From NCBI RefSeq assembly GCF_023721415.1, contig NZ_JAMQVC010000001.1, forward strand, positions 248,001 to 312,000: a stretch of 64,000 nucleotides of DNA. Reading direction: 5' to 3'. The notes below the pieces were generated by a model, which saw only the letters and a list, made by a program, of their open reading frames with translations, was not told the DNA's origin and made no database searches. Numbering within the stretch: position 1 is the stretch's first letter; each line of letters begins with the position of its first letter. The stretch comes from Galbibacter mesophilus. Lineage in GTDB: Bacteria > Bacteroidota > Bacteroidia > Flavobacteriales > Flavobacteriaceae. Positions 46,674 through 56,206 of the stretch are shown here, in pieces. Position numbers and translations under genes: made by a program.

Positions 46674-48866
46674 ATGCGCTGTGTTGTCCTCATAATCTTC
46701 TTAACCTTGCTCCCTATTTCCATAGGGGCCCAGCTAAACACTGCCTTTAAAGACAGTATTGAGGCTATTACTCAACGAGTTTACAAACACAAAAACAACG
46801 GTAATTACGAACTTGCTCTATCGGAAATTGAAAAAGGACTTCAAATTGCCAATTCTATAAATGCATATGAATCTATTGTAGATTTTTACAATCTTTCAGC
46901 AAGATTAAATCTTAAATACAACAAACCGGTAAACCCAGAAATTTACTTACATGAAGCTCGGGAAGTACTAAGTCTTTACAAATACAACAAAGGAAAAGCC
47001 TTAACCGCTATTTTAGAGGGGTATTTAAAAGCAAAAAGCAGGCAACCCAATCAAGCTGAAGCATTTGTGAAAGAAGCTTTTGAATCAGCAGATTACAAAG
47101 ACAAGAGCTTATTGAACACGCTTTTGTATTATCAAGGGTTAATTTATTTTGAGTTAGGACAAAATGGAAGAGCCAAGTCTATCTTTCAAAAGATGATTCC
47201 ACCGGATCATGACTACGAACAGGAATACCTTTCTGCCGCAACACAGCTTACACTGGCAAAGATTTATGTAAATGGCAACAATCTTGAAAGCGCTCAAATT
47301 CTATTGGACAATATTATTAGAATTGCTGCCCGACATAAATTTCCAGAAATCCTTCTTGGCACGAATTTACTGAGATATGAAATTGCCAACAGAAGTAAAG
47401 ATTACCACGCTGCCCTATTATATTATAGAAAAGCCGATAGTATTAAACAAAAATACTTCAATCCAGACATTTTAAGGTCGCAAAATGAAGCTGCGTACAC
47501 CAACGAAGCTAAATTCCTTAACAATGTTATCGCCCGAATGAGCCAAGACGAAATTGAGCAACAACAAAAAGTAAATGTTTCTAAGCTTACTTCTGTTTTA
47601 AGCTCGGCGCTTCTTATCATTATTTCGTTGCTAACTATTTCTTTATACAGAAACAACCAAATAAAGTTTAAAACAAACGATCTTTTATTAAAGAAGAACA
47701 GCGAACTACAGTTAGCAAAAGATAAAGCAGAAAAAGCGATGCGTGCCAAAGGTCAGTTCCTTTCCACGGTTAGTCACGAACTGCGAACACCCCTTTATGC
47801 GGTTACTGGATTAACGCATTTGTTACTTGAAGAAGATCCGAAAGAGAGTCAAAAAGAGCATTTAAAATCGCTTAAATTTTCAGGGGAGTACTTATTGGAT
47901 TTCATAAACGATATTCTTCAAATAAATAAAATCGACGCCAATAAACTTATTGCTGAAAATATAATTTTTGATCTTCAGAAAACATTGGAAGATGTGGTGT
48001 ATTCGTTAAAACAAACGGCGAAGGAAAATAGGAATACCATCATTTTGGATATTGATAAAAATACGCCTAAAAAATTGGTGGGAGACCCATTAAAGTTGTC
48101 GCAAATCCTTATCAACTTAGTAGGAAATGCTTTGAAATTCACAGAAAATGGAAAAGTTATTGTCCACACCAAGTTATTAAGCGCTACAGAAGACACCTAT
48201 AAGATTCATTTTGAAGTAAACGACGAAGGAATAGGAATTTCTGAAGAAATGCAGAAGAATATTTTTGAAAGTTTCTCGCAAGGATCCATCCAAATCAACA
48301 GAAAATATGGAGGAACAGGTCTCGGACTTACCATCGTAAAAAGCCTTTTAAGTTTATTCAATAGTGATATTCAGGTGAAAAGTGAAATAGGAATGGGAAG
48401 TTCCTTCTTTTTCGACCTCGAATTTAAAGCTCCAGATCCAGCAGAAATAGAACTGGAAGAGGCAGAGGAAATAGAAGAGGCTGTATTAAAAGACCTTTAT
48501 TTTCTAGTAGTTGAAGATAATAAAATCAACCAAGTGATTACCAAGAAAATGTTAGCCAAAAAAGGTGTTAATGCTGATGTTGCCGACAATGGTTATGAAG
48601 CGATTGAGTTAGCTAAGAAAAACAATTACGACCTTATTTTAATGGATATTCATATGCCTGGAATAAGTGGATTAAAGGCTACGGAAGAAATAAGAACCTT
48701 TAATGCAACCATCCCGATAATTGCATTGACTGCTTTGACGCTAGATGAAAGCACTGACGATTTCTTTAGCTCTGGCTGCAACGATATTATCACAAAGCCA
48801 TTCAAACCAGATTTATTCTATAAAATAATTGGGAACGCACTGGCAAAAGCTAGCAGCAGGGTTTAA
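46674..48866 (+). CDS. TPR hybrid sensor histidine kinase / response regulator
   Basis: 730 residues. Signal-like N-terminal helix, TPR-like helical repeats in the periplasmic part (~25-290), one membrane helix (~303-325, SSALLIIISLLTISLYR), coiled coil, HisKA with H368 in STVSHELRTPLYAV, HATPase with NLVGNALKFTENG and GGTGLGLTIV, an acidic linker (~590-605) and a receiver domain with phospho-acceptor D658 in DLILMDIHMPG. No DNA-binding domain is attached, so a further phosphorelay partner is needed. It abuts lpxK stop to stop with no base between. Confidence 0.93.
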   Translation: MRCVVLIIFLTLLPISIGAQLNTAFKDSIEAITQRVYKHKNNGNYELALSEIEKGLQIANSINAYESIVDFYNLSARLNLKYNKPVNPEIYLHEAREVLSLYKYNKGKALTAILEGYLKAKSRQPNQAEAFVKEAFESADYKDKSLLNTLLYYQGLIYFELGQNGRAKSIFQKMIPPDHDYEQEYLSAATQLTLAKIYVNGNNLESAQILLDNIIRIAARHKFPEILLGTNLLRYEIANRSKDYHAALLYYRKADSIKQKYFNPDILRSQNEAAYTNEAKFLNNVIARMSQDEIEQQQKVNVSKLTSVLSSALLIIISLLTISLYRNNQIKFKTNDLLLKKNSELQLAKDKAEKAMRAKGQFLSTVSHELRTPLYAVTGLTHLLLEEDPKESQKEHLKSLKFSGEYLLDFINDILQINKIDANKLIAENIIFDLQKTLEDVVYSLKQTAKENRNTIILDIDKNTPKKLVGDPLKLSQILINLVGNALKFTENGKVIVHTKLLSATEDTYKIHFEVNDEGIGISEEMQKNIFESFSQGSIQINRKYGGTGLGLTIVKSLLSLFNSDIQVKSEIGMGSSFFFDLEFKAPDPAEIELEEAEEIEEAVLKDLYFLVVEDNKINQVITKKMLAKKGVNADVADNGYEAIELAKKNNYDLILMDIHMPGISGLKATEEIRTFNATIPIIALTALTLDESTDDFFSSGCNDIITKPFKPDLFYKIIGNALAKASSRV

Positions 48867-49871
48867 TCAGCCGTGGTTTTGAACAAAATTCAGAATGGCA
48901 GCATCAAAGGCTTCCTTACCATCCAAAAAAGTGGTCTTAATAGGAAGATAAACTACATTATTCAATTCGGGAGCTAAGCGAACATAGTCTTTTTCGGTAG
49001 TTACAATCAACTCTTTCTTCTTTAAAGTATCGATTTCACGGGCAGAAAATTTGTGATGATCCCTGTATTTTAAATGTTCAAACTGCAACCCTTGTCCTTT
49101 TAAATAAGACAGAAATGGCGCGGGATTGGCAATACCTGTTACCACAGTAAAATTTTTGTCTTTTATGGCTGCTAAGGAAAGTTGGCTTTGGGAACCCAAA
49201 AATTCCTTTTGATAGGCGATTGTTGAAAAGAAAACTTGTTGTCCAGCTCGTAACCTCAATTTCCTCTTGATTTCCTGCTTTTCGATTTCTTCCAAGTCAA
49301 TAGGGCATTTGGTCACCACAATTATCGCTGCTCTTCTGGCTTGAGATTTAAGATCTCGCAAATTTCCAGCGGGCAACAACAGGTCGTCCACATACAAATC
49401 GCCGTACATAGTGAGAAGAATATTGAGTCCTGCGGTTACTTTTCGATGCTGAAAGGCATCATCTAAAATAACCACATCTGGATTTAACGTTTGTTGAAGT
49501 TCAGAAATTCCATGTTGCCGATTTTCATCAACCGCTACTGTTACACCTTTCAATTTTTGAAAATACTGAAAAGGTTCATCCCCTATAATTTCAACGGTGG
49601 TATCTTCAGAAGCCAATACAAAACCCTTGGAAGAACGTTTATAACCTCTACTTAAAATAGCTGTTTTGTAAGAAACGTTTAAAAGTTTAGCAACATATTC
49701 CGTCATAGGCGTTTTTCCTGTACCGCCCACACTTAAATTCCCAATACAGATTACAGGAAAATTATAACGTACCGATTTAAGAACCTGTACATCAAATAAA
49801 TAATTACGTACCAATATGATTGCTCCGTAAATCCATGAAAACGGTAAAAGCAATTTTCTCCAACTTCCCAT
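48867..49871 (-). CDS. lpxK: Tetraacyldisaccharide 4'-kinase
   Basis: 334 residues. Phosphorylates the 4' position of the lipid A disaccharide in the inner membrane. Walker A is in NLSVGGTGKTPMTEYV (~42-57), preceded by a hydrophobic N-terminal anchor (LLPFSWIYGAIILVRNY). DDAFQHRKV is the conserved second motif and VTGIANPAPF the third. Divergent from the Nif3-like gene; convergent with the hybrid kinase, stop codons adjacent. Confidence 0.95.
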   Translation of the reverse strand: MGSWRKLLLPFSWIYGAIILVRNYLFDVQVLKSVRYNFPVICIGNLSVGGTGKTPMTEYVAKLLNVSYKTAILSRGYKRSSKGFVLASEDTTVEIIGDEPFQYFQKLKGVTVAVDENRQHGISELQQTLNPDVVILDDAFQHRKVTAGLNILLTMYGDLYVDDLLLPAGNLRDLKSQARRAAIIVVTKCPIDLEEIEKQEIKRKLRLRAGQQVFFSTIAYQKEFLGSQSQLSLAAIKDKNFTVVTGIANPAPFLSYLKGQGLQFEHLKYRDHHKFSAREIDTLKKKELIVTTEKDYVRLAPELNNVVYLPIKTTFLDGKEAFDAAILNFVQNHG

Positions 49872-49892
49872 GAAGGCGAAATTAGAATATTT

Positions 49893-49900
49893 TATCTTTG
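49893..49900 (+). promoter_or_regulatory. -7 promoter element that decides the start of the Nif3-like gene
   Basis: TATCTTTG covers the upstream in-frame TTG (49898), so that codon cannot be the start. The ATG at 49916 is the first possible one, giving a leader of about 12 nt. Confidence 0.6.
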
Positions 49901-49915
49901 AAAAAAAATGATTGT

Positions 49916-51010
49916 ATGCTTATTCAAGATGTAATAAATGCCATAGAGGAAATTGCTCCCCTGCCCTATGCAGAAGATTTTGACAATGTAGGCCTTTTAG
50001 TTGGCGATAAATCGGAAAATGTAACCGGAGTCTTGGTTTGTCTTGACACTTTAGAAGCGGTGGTAGACGAGGCGATTGAAAAAAACTGCAACCTTATTGT
50101 AAGTTTTCATCCTATCATTTTTAGCGGACTCAAGAAAATCACGGGTAAGAACTATGTGGAACGTGTGGTTTTAAAAGCTATAAAGAACAATATTGCGATT
50201 TATGCTACTCATACAGCTCTGGATAATAGCATTGTTGGAGTAAATGATAGAATCTGCGATGTACTGGGACTTCAGAATAAAAAAATACTTATCCCTCAGA
50301 AAAGCACCATTAAAAAGTTAGTCACTTTTGTGCCTACCAAAAATGCAGACACCTTGCGGGAAGCTTTGTTTAATGCAGGTGCAGGCTCTATTGGCAATTA
50401 CGACCATTGCAGTTTTAATGTTACTGGAAAAGGCAGTTTTAAAGGCAACGAAGCTTCCAATCCGGTTGTTGGGAAAAAAGGAGTAACACATTTTGAAGAG
50501 GAAACACAAATTGGAGTAACCTTTGCCAAACATTTAGAAAGTAAAATCCTGAAAGCGTTATTCAAAAATCATCCATATGAAGAGGTTGCTTATGAAATTA
50601 CCACTTTGGAAAATACCAACCAACATATTGGTATTGGGATGGTTGGAGAACTAGAAACGGCGGTAAATCCCACAGAATTTCTTACATTCGTAAAAGAACG
50701 GATGCAAACCGGTTGTGTGAGACACTCAGAAATCATTGACAAAAAGGTGAAAAAAATAGCCGTATTGGGGGGCAGTGGCGCGTTTGCCATTCCCAACGCT
50801 ATCGCCGCTGGCGCCGACGTTTATATAACAGGAGATGTAAAGTATCATGATTTTTATAAAGCTGAAAACAAGATTATTATAGCCGATATTGGTCATTATG
50901 AAACTGAACAGTTCACAAAAAATCTTTTAGTTGAGTTTCTTACAAAAAAATTCACTAATTTTGCAGTCGTTTTATCAGTTTGTAATACAAATCCCGTCAA
51001 GTATTTATAA
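49916..51010 (+). CDS. Nif3-like dinuclear metal centre protein
   Basis: 364 residues from ATG 49916. Members form toroidal hexamers with two metal ions per subunit; some act as GTP cyclohydrolase 1 type 2, but the role is uncertain. Typical stretches: PYAEDFDNVGLLVGD, VSFHPIIFSGLKKI, YATHTALDNS and the C-terminal YITGDVKYHDFY and IGHYETE, with His/Asp/Glu metal ligands. The central insert (~130-230) is the PII-like domain found in the longer form. The next gene, the coiled-coil zinc-ribbon relative, starts five bases later, a pairing often seen. Confidence 0.93.
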   Translation: MLIQDVINAIEEIAPLPYAEDFDNVGLLVGDKSENVTGVLVCLDTLEAVVDEAIEKNCNLIVSFHPIIFSGLKKITGKNYVERVVLKAIKNNIAIYATHTALDNSIVGVNDRICDVLGLQNKKILIPQKSTIKKLVTFVPTKNADTLREALFNAGAGSIGNYDHCSFNVTGKGSFKGNEASNPVVGKKGVTHFEEETQIGVTFAKHLESKILKALFKNHPYEEVAYEITTLENTNQHIGIGMVGELETAVNPTEFLTFVKERMQTGCVRHSEIIDKKVKKIAVLGGSGAFAIPNAIAAGADVYITGDVKYHDFYKAENKIIIADIGHYETEQFTKNLLVEFLTKKFTNFAVVLSVCNTNPVKYL

Positions 51011-51015
51011 GAAAT

Positions 51016-51795
51016 ATGGCAAAGAAAACAGAAGCAACAGTAGAAGAAAAACTAAGAACCTTATACGATTTGCAACTTATTGATTCTAGAATCGATGAAA
51101 TAAGAAATGTGCGTGGTGAATTACCTTTAGAGGTGGAAGATTTAGAAGATGAGGTAGAAGGTCTTAAAACACGTTTGGACAAACTCAACGGGAACCTTGA
51201 TGAAATTACACAGGAAATTTCTAACAAGAAAAACCTAATTGAAGAGTCTAAAGCTTCTATAAAGAAATATGCTGAACAGCAAAAAAATGTTCGTAACAAT
51301 AGGGAATTCAACTCACTTTCCAAAGAAATTGAATTTCAGGAATTGGAAATTGAACTAGCTGAAAAGCACATCAAAGAATTTAAAGCTCAAATTGAGCAGA
51401 AAAAAGAGGTGATTTCTCAAACTAAAGAGCGTTTGGCGGAGAGAGAAAGCCACTTGAAACACAAAAAAGGGGAACTTGACGATATTCTTAAGGAAACAGA
51501 AAAAGAAGAAAAAACGTTGATGGACAAGAGTCTTTCTTACGAAGACCTTATCGAACCAAGACTTCTTTCTGCTTACAAAAGAATTAGAAAAAGCGTTAAA
51601 AACGGTTTAGCAGTTGTGCCGATTGAGCGTGGAGCTTCTGGAGGTTCTTTCTTTACAATCCCACCTCAAGTACAAATGGAAATTGCTTCCCGTAAAAAAA
51701 TCATCACTGATGAGCACAGTGGTAGAATTTTAGTTGACCCTGCGTTAGCTGAGGAAGAAAGACAGAAAATGGAAGATATGTTTGCTGCGATTTAA
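51016..51795 (+). CDS. Coiled-coil protein with degenerate C4 zinc ribbon
   Basis: 259 residues. Residues ~10-185 are a long charged coiled coil. The C-terminal part aligns with the C4-type zinc-ribbon domain (zf-RING_7, CdsZ-like), recognisable from IPPQVQMEI, RKKIITDEHSGRIL and the preceding IERGASGGSF. The four Cys that should bind zinc are replaced: Ala/Ser in GASGGS and Asp/Ser in TDEHSG. The chain contains no cysteine at all. So the fold is probably kept without metal. Relatives have been linked to protein translation or secretion chaperoning; the function here is unknown. It is in an operon with the Nif3-like gene. Confidence 0.85.
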   Translation: MAKKTEATVEEKLRTLYDLQLIDSRIDEIRNVRGELPLEVEDLEDEVEGLKTRLDKLNGNLDEITQEISNKKNLIEESKASIKKYAEQQKNVRNNREFNSLSKEIEFQELEIELAEKHIKEFKAQIEQKKEVISQTKERLAERESHLKHKKGELDDILKETEKEEKTLMDKSLSYEDLIEPRLLSAYKRIRKSVKNGLAVVPIERGASGGSFFTIPPQVQMEIASRKKIITDEHSGRILVDPALAEEERQKMEDMFAAI

Positions 51796-51850
51796 TCCAT
51801 TTACGATTAAGTATAATTTACCTTAGGTAGCAAACAATCTAAAAAATAGA

Positions 51851-51876
51851 AGCCTCGCAATTTTGCGGGGCTTTTC
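51851..51876 (+). terminator. Terminator after the Nif3-zinc ribbon operon
   Basis: Stem AGCCTCGCA / TGCGGGGCT followed by TTTTCATTTT. Confidence 0.75.
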
Positions 51877-51909
51877 ATTTTCCTCCACTTTTTGTAACTT
51901 AAACAGAAA

Positions 51910-52335
51910 ATGAAACTTTTTATCCTCACACTTTTTATTACGCTTACGGGCTTAAACATGAAAGCACAGCATATAGATTTAGATGATTTAAAATGGAAAA
52001 AGAGAATTGTTATCATTAAGCACAACAAAGAAGTCGATATACTAAACAGTAAACAAACTACGCTATTTCTTCAAAACGAGGCGCAAAATTCTGAACGTGA
52101 TTTAGTAATTTTCACAGTCGATTCAACAACTGTTTATTTAGGACGGAAAGAAACAAAAGAGAACCCATTACACTTTTGGAAACAAACTGGATTAAAAAAA
52201 ACTTTTGAAGGTATCGTTTTAATTGGGAAAGATGGAGGAGTAAAATTGAAAGAACCTTTCCTTATCGAACCTCAAAAAATTTACGATTTAATTGACAGTA
52301 TGCCTATGCGAAGAAGGGAAATGGACAAAAACTGA
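51910..52335 (+). CDS. DUF4174 domain secreted protein
   Basis: 141 residues. Signal peptide ending MKAQ (~20), then a DUF4174 domain (LDDLKWKKRIVIIKHNK, GFEGIVLIGKDGGVKLKEP with the family's G-L-I-GKDGG-K pattern). The fold is predicted to be thioredoxin-like, but without a CxxC motif, so a redox role is doubtful. Probably periplasmic. The gene is alone. Confidence 0.82.
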   Translation: MKLFILTLFITLTGLNMKAQHIDLDDLKWKKRIVIIKHNKEVDILNSKQTTLFLQNEAQNSERDLVIFTVDSTTVYLGRKETKENPLHFWKQTGLKKTFEGIVLIGKDGGVKLKEPFLIEPQKIYDLIDSMPMRRREMDKN

Positions 52336-52367
52336 AAGTCCTTACAACTCTATTCTTAACTTTTGAA

Positions 52368-53024
52368 TTATTTATTTTTTTCTGAAGACGAACAAAGCGT
52401 TACTGCTTTTCCAAGATACTTTGGGTTATCAAGATTTTGAACGATAAAGTCAGCTACACTTAACCTTGAAATATTCGTAGTTTGCACTCTTCCACTTTCC
52501 ATCACCAAGTAATTCTTTTGGTTCATCATTTCATCAGTCAAGCCCACTGGCCTCACAATAGTATAAGGAAGAGAACTCTCCCTCACGTAGTTTTCCTGAG
52601 CTTCATGATCTGAAATATGTCCTTTTAAAATGGTATTCACAAATGTTCTGCTAAAAAAGCCTAGATGGCCCAAACTTTCATTAGCCCCTGCAGAGCTCAC
52701 CACCCAAATTCGGGGATTTGCATTGGTTTGCGAAAGACACTTCACAACATTTTTCGTAACATCTCCGCGAACCGTAGAACACTTTAACGAATCCGCTCCC
52801 ACGGCTATAATTACCGCATCGAAGCGTTGGTTACCGAACAGATTTTGCAAATTGGAAATATCTATTCCATCACCCCGAATTACCCTAACCCCAGTTTGCG
52901 GTCGAGGTAATTTCTCTGGGGACCGAACAAACGCCGTTACTTGATGGCCCTCGTTCAAAATTAATCTTACGAGATGACGACCTGTTCTTCCAGTAGCTCC
53001 CAACACTAATATTTCCATATTCAA
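52368..53024 (-). CDS. NAD(P)-binding (NmrA/SDR-like) protein
   Basis: 218 residues. Rossmann motif LGATGRTGRHLVRL at the N-terminus (GxxGxxG), VIIAVGAD after strand beta-4 and PYTIVRPVGLTDE further on place it in the atypical short-chain dehydrogenase group (NAD(P)H-binding, NmrA-like). The usual catalytic YxxxK is not evident, so it may be a redox sensor or reductase of unknown substrate. Single gene on the minus strand. Confidence 0.85.
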   Translation of the reverse strand: MNMEILVLGATGRTGRHLVRLILNEGHQVTAFVRSPEKLPRPQTGVRVIRGDGIDISNLQNLFGNQRFDAVIIAVGADSLKCSTVRGDVTKNVVKCLSQTNANPRIWVVSSAGANESLGHLGFFSRTFVNTILKGHISDHEAQENYVRESSLPYTIVRPVGLTDEMMNQKNYLVMESGRVQTTNISRLSVADFIVQNLDNPKYLGKAVTLCSSSEKNK

Positions 53025-53127
53025 TTCTAATTTGCTACACGTGGCGCATCGTGTAAATCATTGAAAAAGGTAAGAAAAATAGAATTAGATTATTGCTCTT
53101 TTAAAAGTATTTTTAACTTTTTCCCTT

Positions 53128-53469
53128 TCAAATTTCTTCAATTATCGATGTGCCTTTTGAAAAGTCTCCAGACGTCCACTCCCAAGTTTCATGAAGCCTT
53201 ATTTTATTATTTTCAATAATTTCGGGTACAGAAGTACATTTACCCGTTCTTAGATTTCCATGGATGTCTATTTGGTGATAACACATGGTTATTACACCGT
53301 CTTTATCGACCAAACCCAAAAGATGGCCTTTCGCAATCTCTCCGCCCCCATAGTTTGCGGAAACCATTTGCCCCTCTTGCTTATATTTAAAAATAGTTTC
53401 CTGCGAAGTTTGTCCGTTTTCCGTGTTTGCAACAGGTTTAAAAGCTTTGTTATCGTAATTTATGCGCAT
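53128..53469 (-). CDS. Small conserved lipocalin-like protein
   Basis: 113 residues, soluble, mostly beta strands (IFKYKQEGQMVSANYGGGEI, HLLGLVDKDGVITMCYHQID). The pattern fits a small antiparallel barrel. Relatives in databases are often called n-acetylglutamate synthase, which the size makes unlikely. It lies four bases after the kynurenine monooxygenase stop, so it is probably its operon partner. Confidence 0.72.
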   Translation of the reverse strand: MRINYDNKAFKPVANTENGQTSQETIFKYKQEGQMVSANYGGGEIAKGHLLGLVDKDGVITMCYHQIDIHGNLRTGKCTSVPEIIENNKIRLHETWEWTSGDFSKGTSIIEEI

Positions 53470-53473
53470 TGCA

Positions 53474-54817
53474 TTATTTTGATAATTTTTCCAATATTTT
53501 ATCTTCTACCTCTTCACTATCCCATTTATCTTCAATATTCTCCATTTCCATCACCTCATCCATTATCTTTCGTTGGAAATCCCCCATTTCGAGGGCTTCT
53601 TTGTATGGGTCGTTAGAAAAAGTGACACGGCTGTAGAGTGGAATCCACTTTTCAGGGTATTTATTATGAAAATGTTTTTCTATCTTCTTCCGAAGTAAAA
53701 AAGAATCATCAGCTGTTTTAGAACTCATTTCCATAAAATTGCGGTAACTAAGTTCGGCTATGGCATCAGTGTTGGGTTTACGGCTCGTTTCATATTCAGC
53801 AAAAATTGTTTTCCAATCGTCGCCATGCTTCTCCATTAAATCGTTCAAAACTGTAATATCCTCAAACCCGGCATTCATTCCTTGTCCGTAAAAAGGAACA
53901 ATAGCGTGGGCGGCATCCCCTATTAATGCAACCTTGTCCCAGTACGTCCAAGGTTCACATTTTATGGTCACCAGAGAACTGGTTGGGTTTTTAAAGAAAT
54001 CCCGAATTAAATTAGGGATGTCCTCTTTTACATCTTCAAAGTGGGTAGAAAAAAAGTTTTCAACCTTTGTTTCGGTGTCAAGACTTTCAAAAGAAACCTC
54101 TCCTTCTATAGGCATGAAAAGTGTACAGGTAAAACTTCCGTCCAAATTGGGTAACGCAATAAACATAAACTCCCCTCTGGGCCAGATGTGTAGGGAATTT
54201 TTATTCAGTTTATGACTCCCATCTTTATTGGCAGGAATGCTTAACTCTTTATAACCCGTTTTTAAAAAATGCTGACTGTAATTAAACATACTTCGTCGTT
54301 GCATTTTGTGCCGTATCCTAGAAAAAGCACCATCAGCACCAAAAACCATATCATATTTATGCGGTGTCCAATCCTCGTCTTCCGCATCACCCGTATAAAT
54401 AATGGCTTCCGGAAGGGAAACGTCCCACACTTTGGAATTAAATATGAAATTCACCCCAGCGTTTTCGGCTAAGTCAATCATTTTTTTATTCAAAATCCCT
54501 CTTGAAATGGAATAAATTGCCTCCCCTTCATTCCCGTAATACTGAAAATACATGGGTTTATCCGGGGTATGAATGGCTCTTTTATCCATCGGGATAGCAA
54601 TCTGCCTAACGGGTTCTGCCATGCCTATAGTCTCCAACGCCTTCCAGCCGCGGTTGGACATAGCCAAGTTTATTGAACGACCCGAAAACTCGGTAGTCCT
54701 AATATCTGGGCGCCTATCATAAACATCCACTTGGTGTCCTTTTCTTCGTAAATAAATGGCTAATAAACTTCCTACGAGACCGCTGCCGGTAATCGCAATT
54801 TTCTTAGGCGTTTGCAT
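53474..54817 (-). CDS. kmo: Kynurenine 3-monooxygenase
   Basis: 447 residues. FAD-dependent aromatic hydroxylase: N-terminal GSGLVGSLLAIYLRRKGHQV binds FAD, GADGAFSRIRHKM is the second motif, and GDAAHAIVPFYGQGMNAGFED the third. The RSINLAMSNRGWKAL stretch near the N-terminus is typical of the kynurenine enzymes, which make 3-hydroxykynurenine in tryptophan breakdown or NAD synthesis. No other kynurenine-pathway gene is in the window. The leader carries a terminator-like hairpin between promoter and ATG. Confidence 0.92.
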   Translation of the reverse strand: MQTPKKIAITGSGLVGSLLAIYLRRKGHQVDVYDRRPDIRTTEFSGRSINLAMSNRGWKALETIGMAEPVRQIAIPMDKRAIHTPDKPMYFQYYGNEGEAIYSISRGILNKKMIDLAENAGVNFIFNSKVWDVSLPEAIIYTGDAEDEDWTPHKYDMVFGADGAFSRIRHKMQRRSMFNYSQHFLKTGYKELSIPANKDGSHKLNKNSLHIWPRGEFMFIALPNLDGSFTCTLFMPIEGEVSFESLDTETKVENFFSTHFEDVKEDIPNLIRDFFKNPTSSLVTIKCEPWTYWDKVALIGDAAHAIVPFYGQGMNAGFEDITVLNDLMEKHGDDWKTIFAEYETSRKPNTDAIAELSYRNFMEMSSKTADDSFLLRKKIEKHFHNKYPEKWIPLYSRVTFSNDPYKEALEMGDFQRKIMDEVMEMENIEDKWDSEEVEDKILEKLSK

Positions 54818-54832
54818 GAAATCTTGAAATAT

Positions 54833-54853
54833 AAAAAGACCCGCTTATGCGGG
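54833..54853 (-). terminator. Terminator-like hairpin in the kmo leader
   Basis: Minus strand CCCGC ATAA GCGGG followed by TCTTTTT, located between a TAACTTTG box (54869-54862) and the kmo ATG (54817). No gene ends here on this strand, so it is a candidate attenuator. Confidence 0.55.
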
Positions 54854-55038
54854 ATACCCTACAAAGTTAACAAATTATATGGTTTTATTAACGAATCTTA
54901 ATCATATAGCCCCCTTAGCGATTATTATATTTGAGTGAGAAGGAAATTTTAATACAAACTTTTGGTGTTAAGGAATTCAATTCTATTACGACCGAAAGTT
55001 GAAACATCTTAATTTAAAAATTAAAAAGAAAAAATTCT

Positions 55039-56157
55039 ATGAAATCAAATCAACCGTTATTGGAAAGTTATCAACTGGGAGACATTACCATACAAAACCG
55101 AGTGATTATGGCTCCTATGACACGTTCTAGGGCTGATAACAAAGAAAATGCCCCAACGGACATCCATGCTAAGTATTATCAACAAAGAGCAAGTGCAGGT
55201 TTAATTATTTCTGAAGGAACTCAAGTTTCCAAAGAGGGCGTTGGCTATATTAACACTCCTGGAATACATTCTGAAGCACAAGTTGAAGGATGGAAAAAAG
55301 TGACTGAAGCCGTTCATGAAAAAGACGGTAAAATCTTTGCCCAGCTTTGGCATGTAGGAAGAATGTCCCATCCTTATTTTCACGATGGCGATTTGCCTTT
55401 AGCGCCAAGTGCTGTAAATCCGAAAGAAAAAGTATATACCCCTGACGGATTTGAAGAAACGGTAACGCCGAAGGAAATGACAGTTAGCGACATAAAGAGA
55501 ACCATCGCCGATTTTAAACAAGCTGCAAAGAACGCTAAAGCTGCTGGTTTTGATGGAGTAGAAATCCATTCTTCAAACGGGTACTTATTTCATCAGTTCT
55601 TTAACAATAGTTCTAACAAGAGAACTGATGATTACGGTGGCAGTATTTTGAACAAAACGCGGTTCTTTTTTGAGGTATTGGATGAAGTGAAAGAGATATT
55701 CCCAGAAAACAAAATCGGAGTTCGTCTAAATCCGTCTTTGCATGGTGCTTTCGGAATGGAAGCAGACGAGGAAACCATTCCAACATTCGACCATATCATA
55801 AAGAAATTGAACGATTACAATTTAGCATATTTACACTTGTCGGAACCCTTCACCGATGTCTCTGATGTCCCTTTTTTAGTGAGCGATATTGCATTGCATT
55901 ACAGACCTTTGTACAATGGTACGCTAATGATTAATACAAACTTCAATCAAGAAAGAGGAAATAAGGTTATTGAAGAAGGAAATGCCGATTTGGTATCGTT
56001 TGGCAAACCCTTTATATCCAATCCTGATTTACCTGAACGATTTGCTTTGAACGCACCAATTGCAGAGTGGGATGAAGCCACTTTCTATGTTCCAGGAGAA
56101 AAAGGATATACCGATTATCCAACGTATAAAGAAACCTTAAAAAACGCTGATAATTAA
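55039..56157 (+). CDS. Alkene reductase, old yellow enzyme family
   Basis: 372 residues. FMN-binding TIM-barrel oxidoreductase that reduces activated C=C bonds with NAD(P)H. MAPMTRSRA at the N-terminus, AQLWHVGRMSHP, the catalytic-site HSSNGYLFHQFFNNSSNKRTDDYGG (read in two blocks, HSSNGYLFHQF and NKRTDDYGG) and VSFGKPFISNPDLPERF are typical of the NemA/OYE class. The physiological substrate is unknown. Single gene, followed at 49 bp by a small helical-protein gene. Confidence 0.94.
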   Translation: MKSNQPLLESYQLGDITIQNRVIMAPMTRSRADNKENAPTDIHAKYYQQRASAGLIISEGTQVSKEGVGYINTPGIHSEAQVEGWKKVTEAVHEKDGKIFAQLWHVGRMSHPYFHDGDLPLAPSAVNPKEKVYTPDGFEETVTPKEMTVSDIKRTIADFKQAAKNAKAAGFDGVEIHSSNGYLFHQFFNNSSNKRTDDYGGSILNKTRFFFEVLDEVKEIFPENKIGVRLNPSLHGAFGMEADEETIPTFDHIIKKLNDYNLAYLHLSEPFTDVSDVPFLVSDIALHYRPLYNGTLMINTNFNQERGNKVIEEGNADLVSFGKPFISNPDLPERFALNAPIAEWDEATFYVPGEKGYTDYPTYKETLKNADN

Positions 56158-56206
56158 TGTCTTAAAAAATTATTCCGTATATTAATGGAACTTTAAAACA
56201 TTAGTT

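Noticed and set aside
49898-49915. TTG start of the Nif3-like gene
   Set aside because: It lies inside the TATCTTTG promoter box; ATG 49916 is the first possible start.
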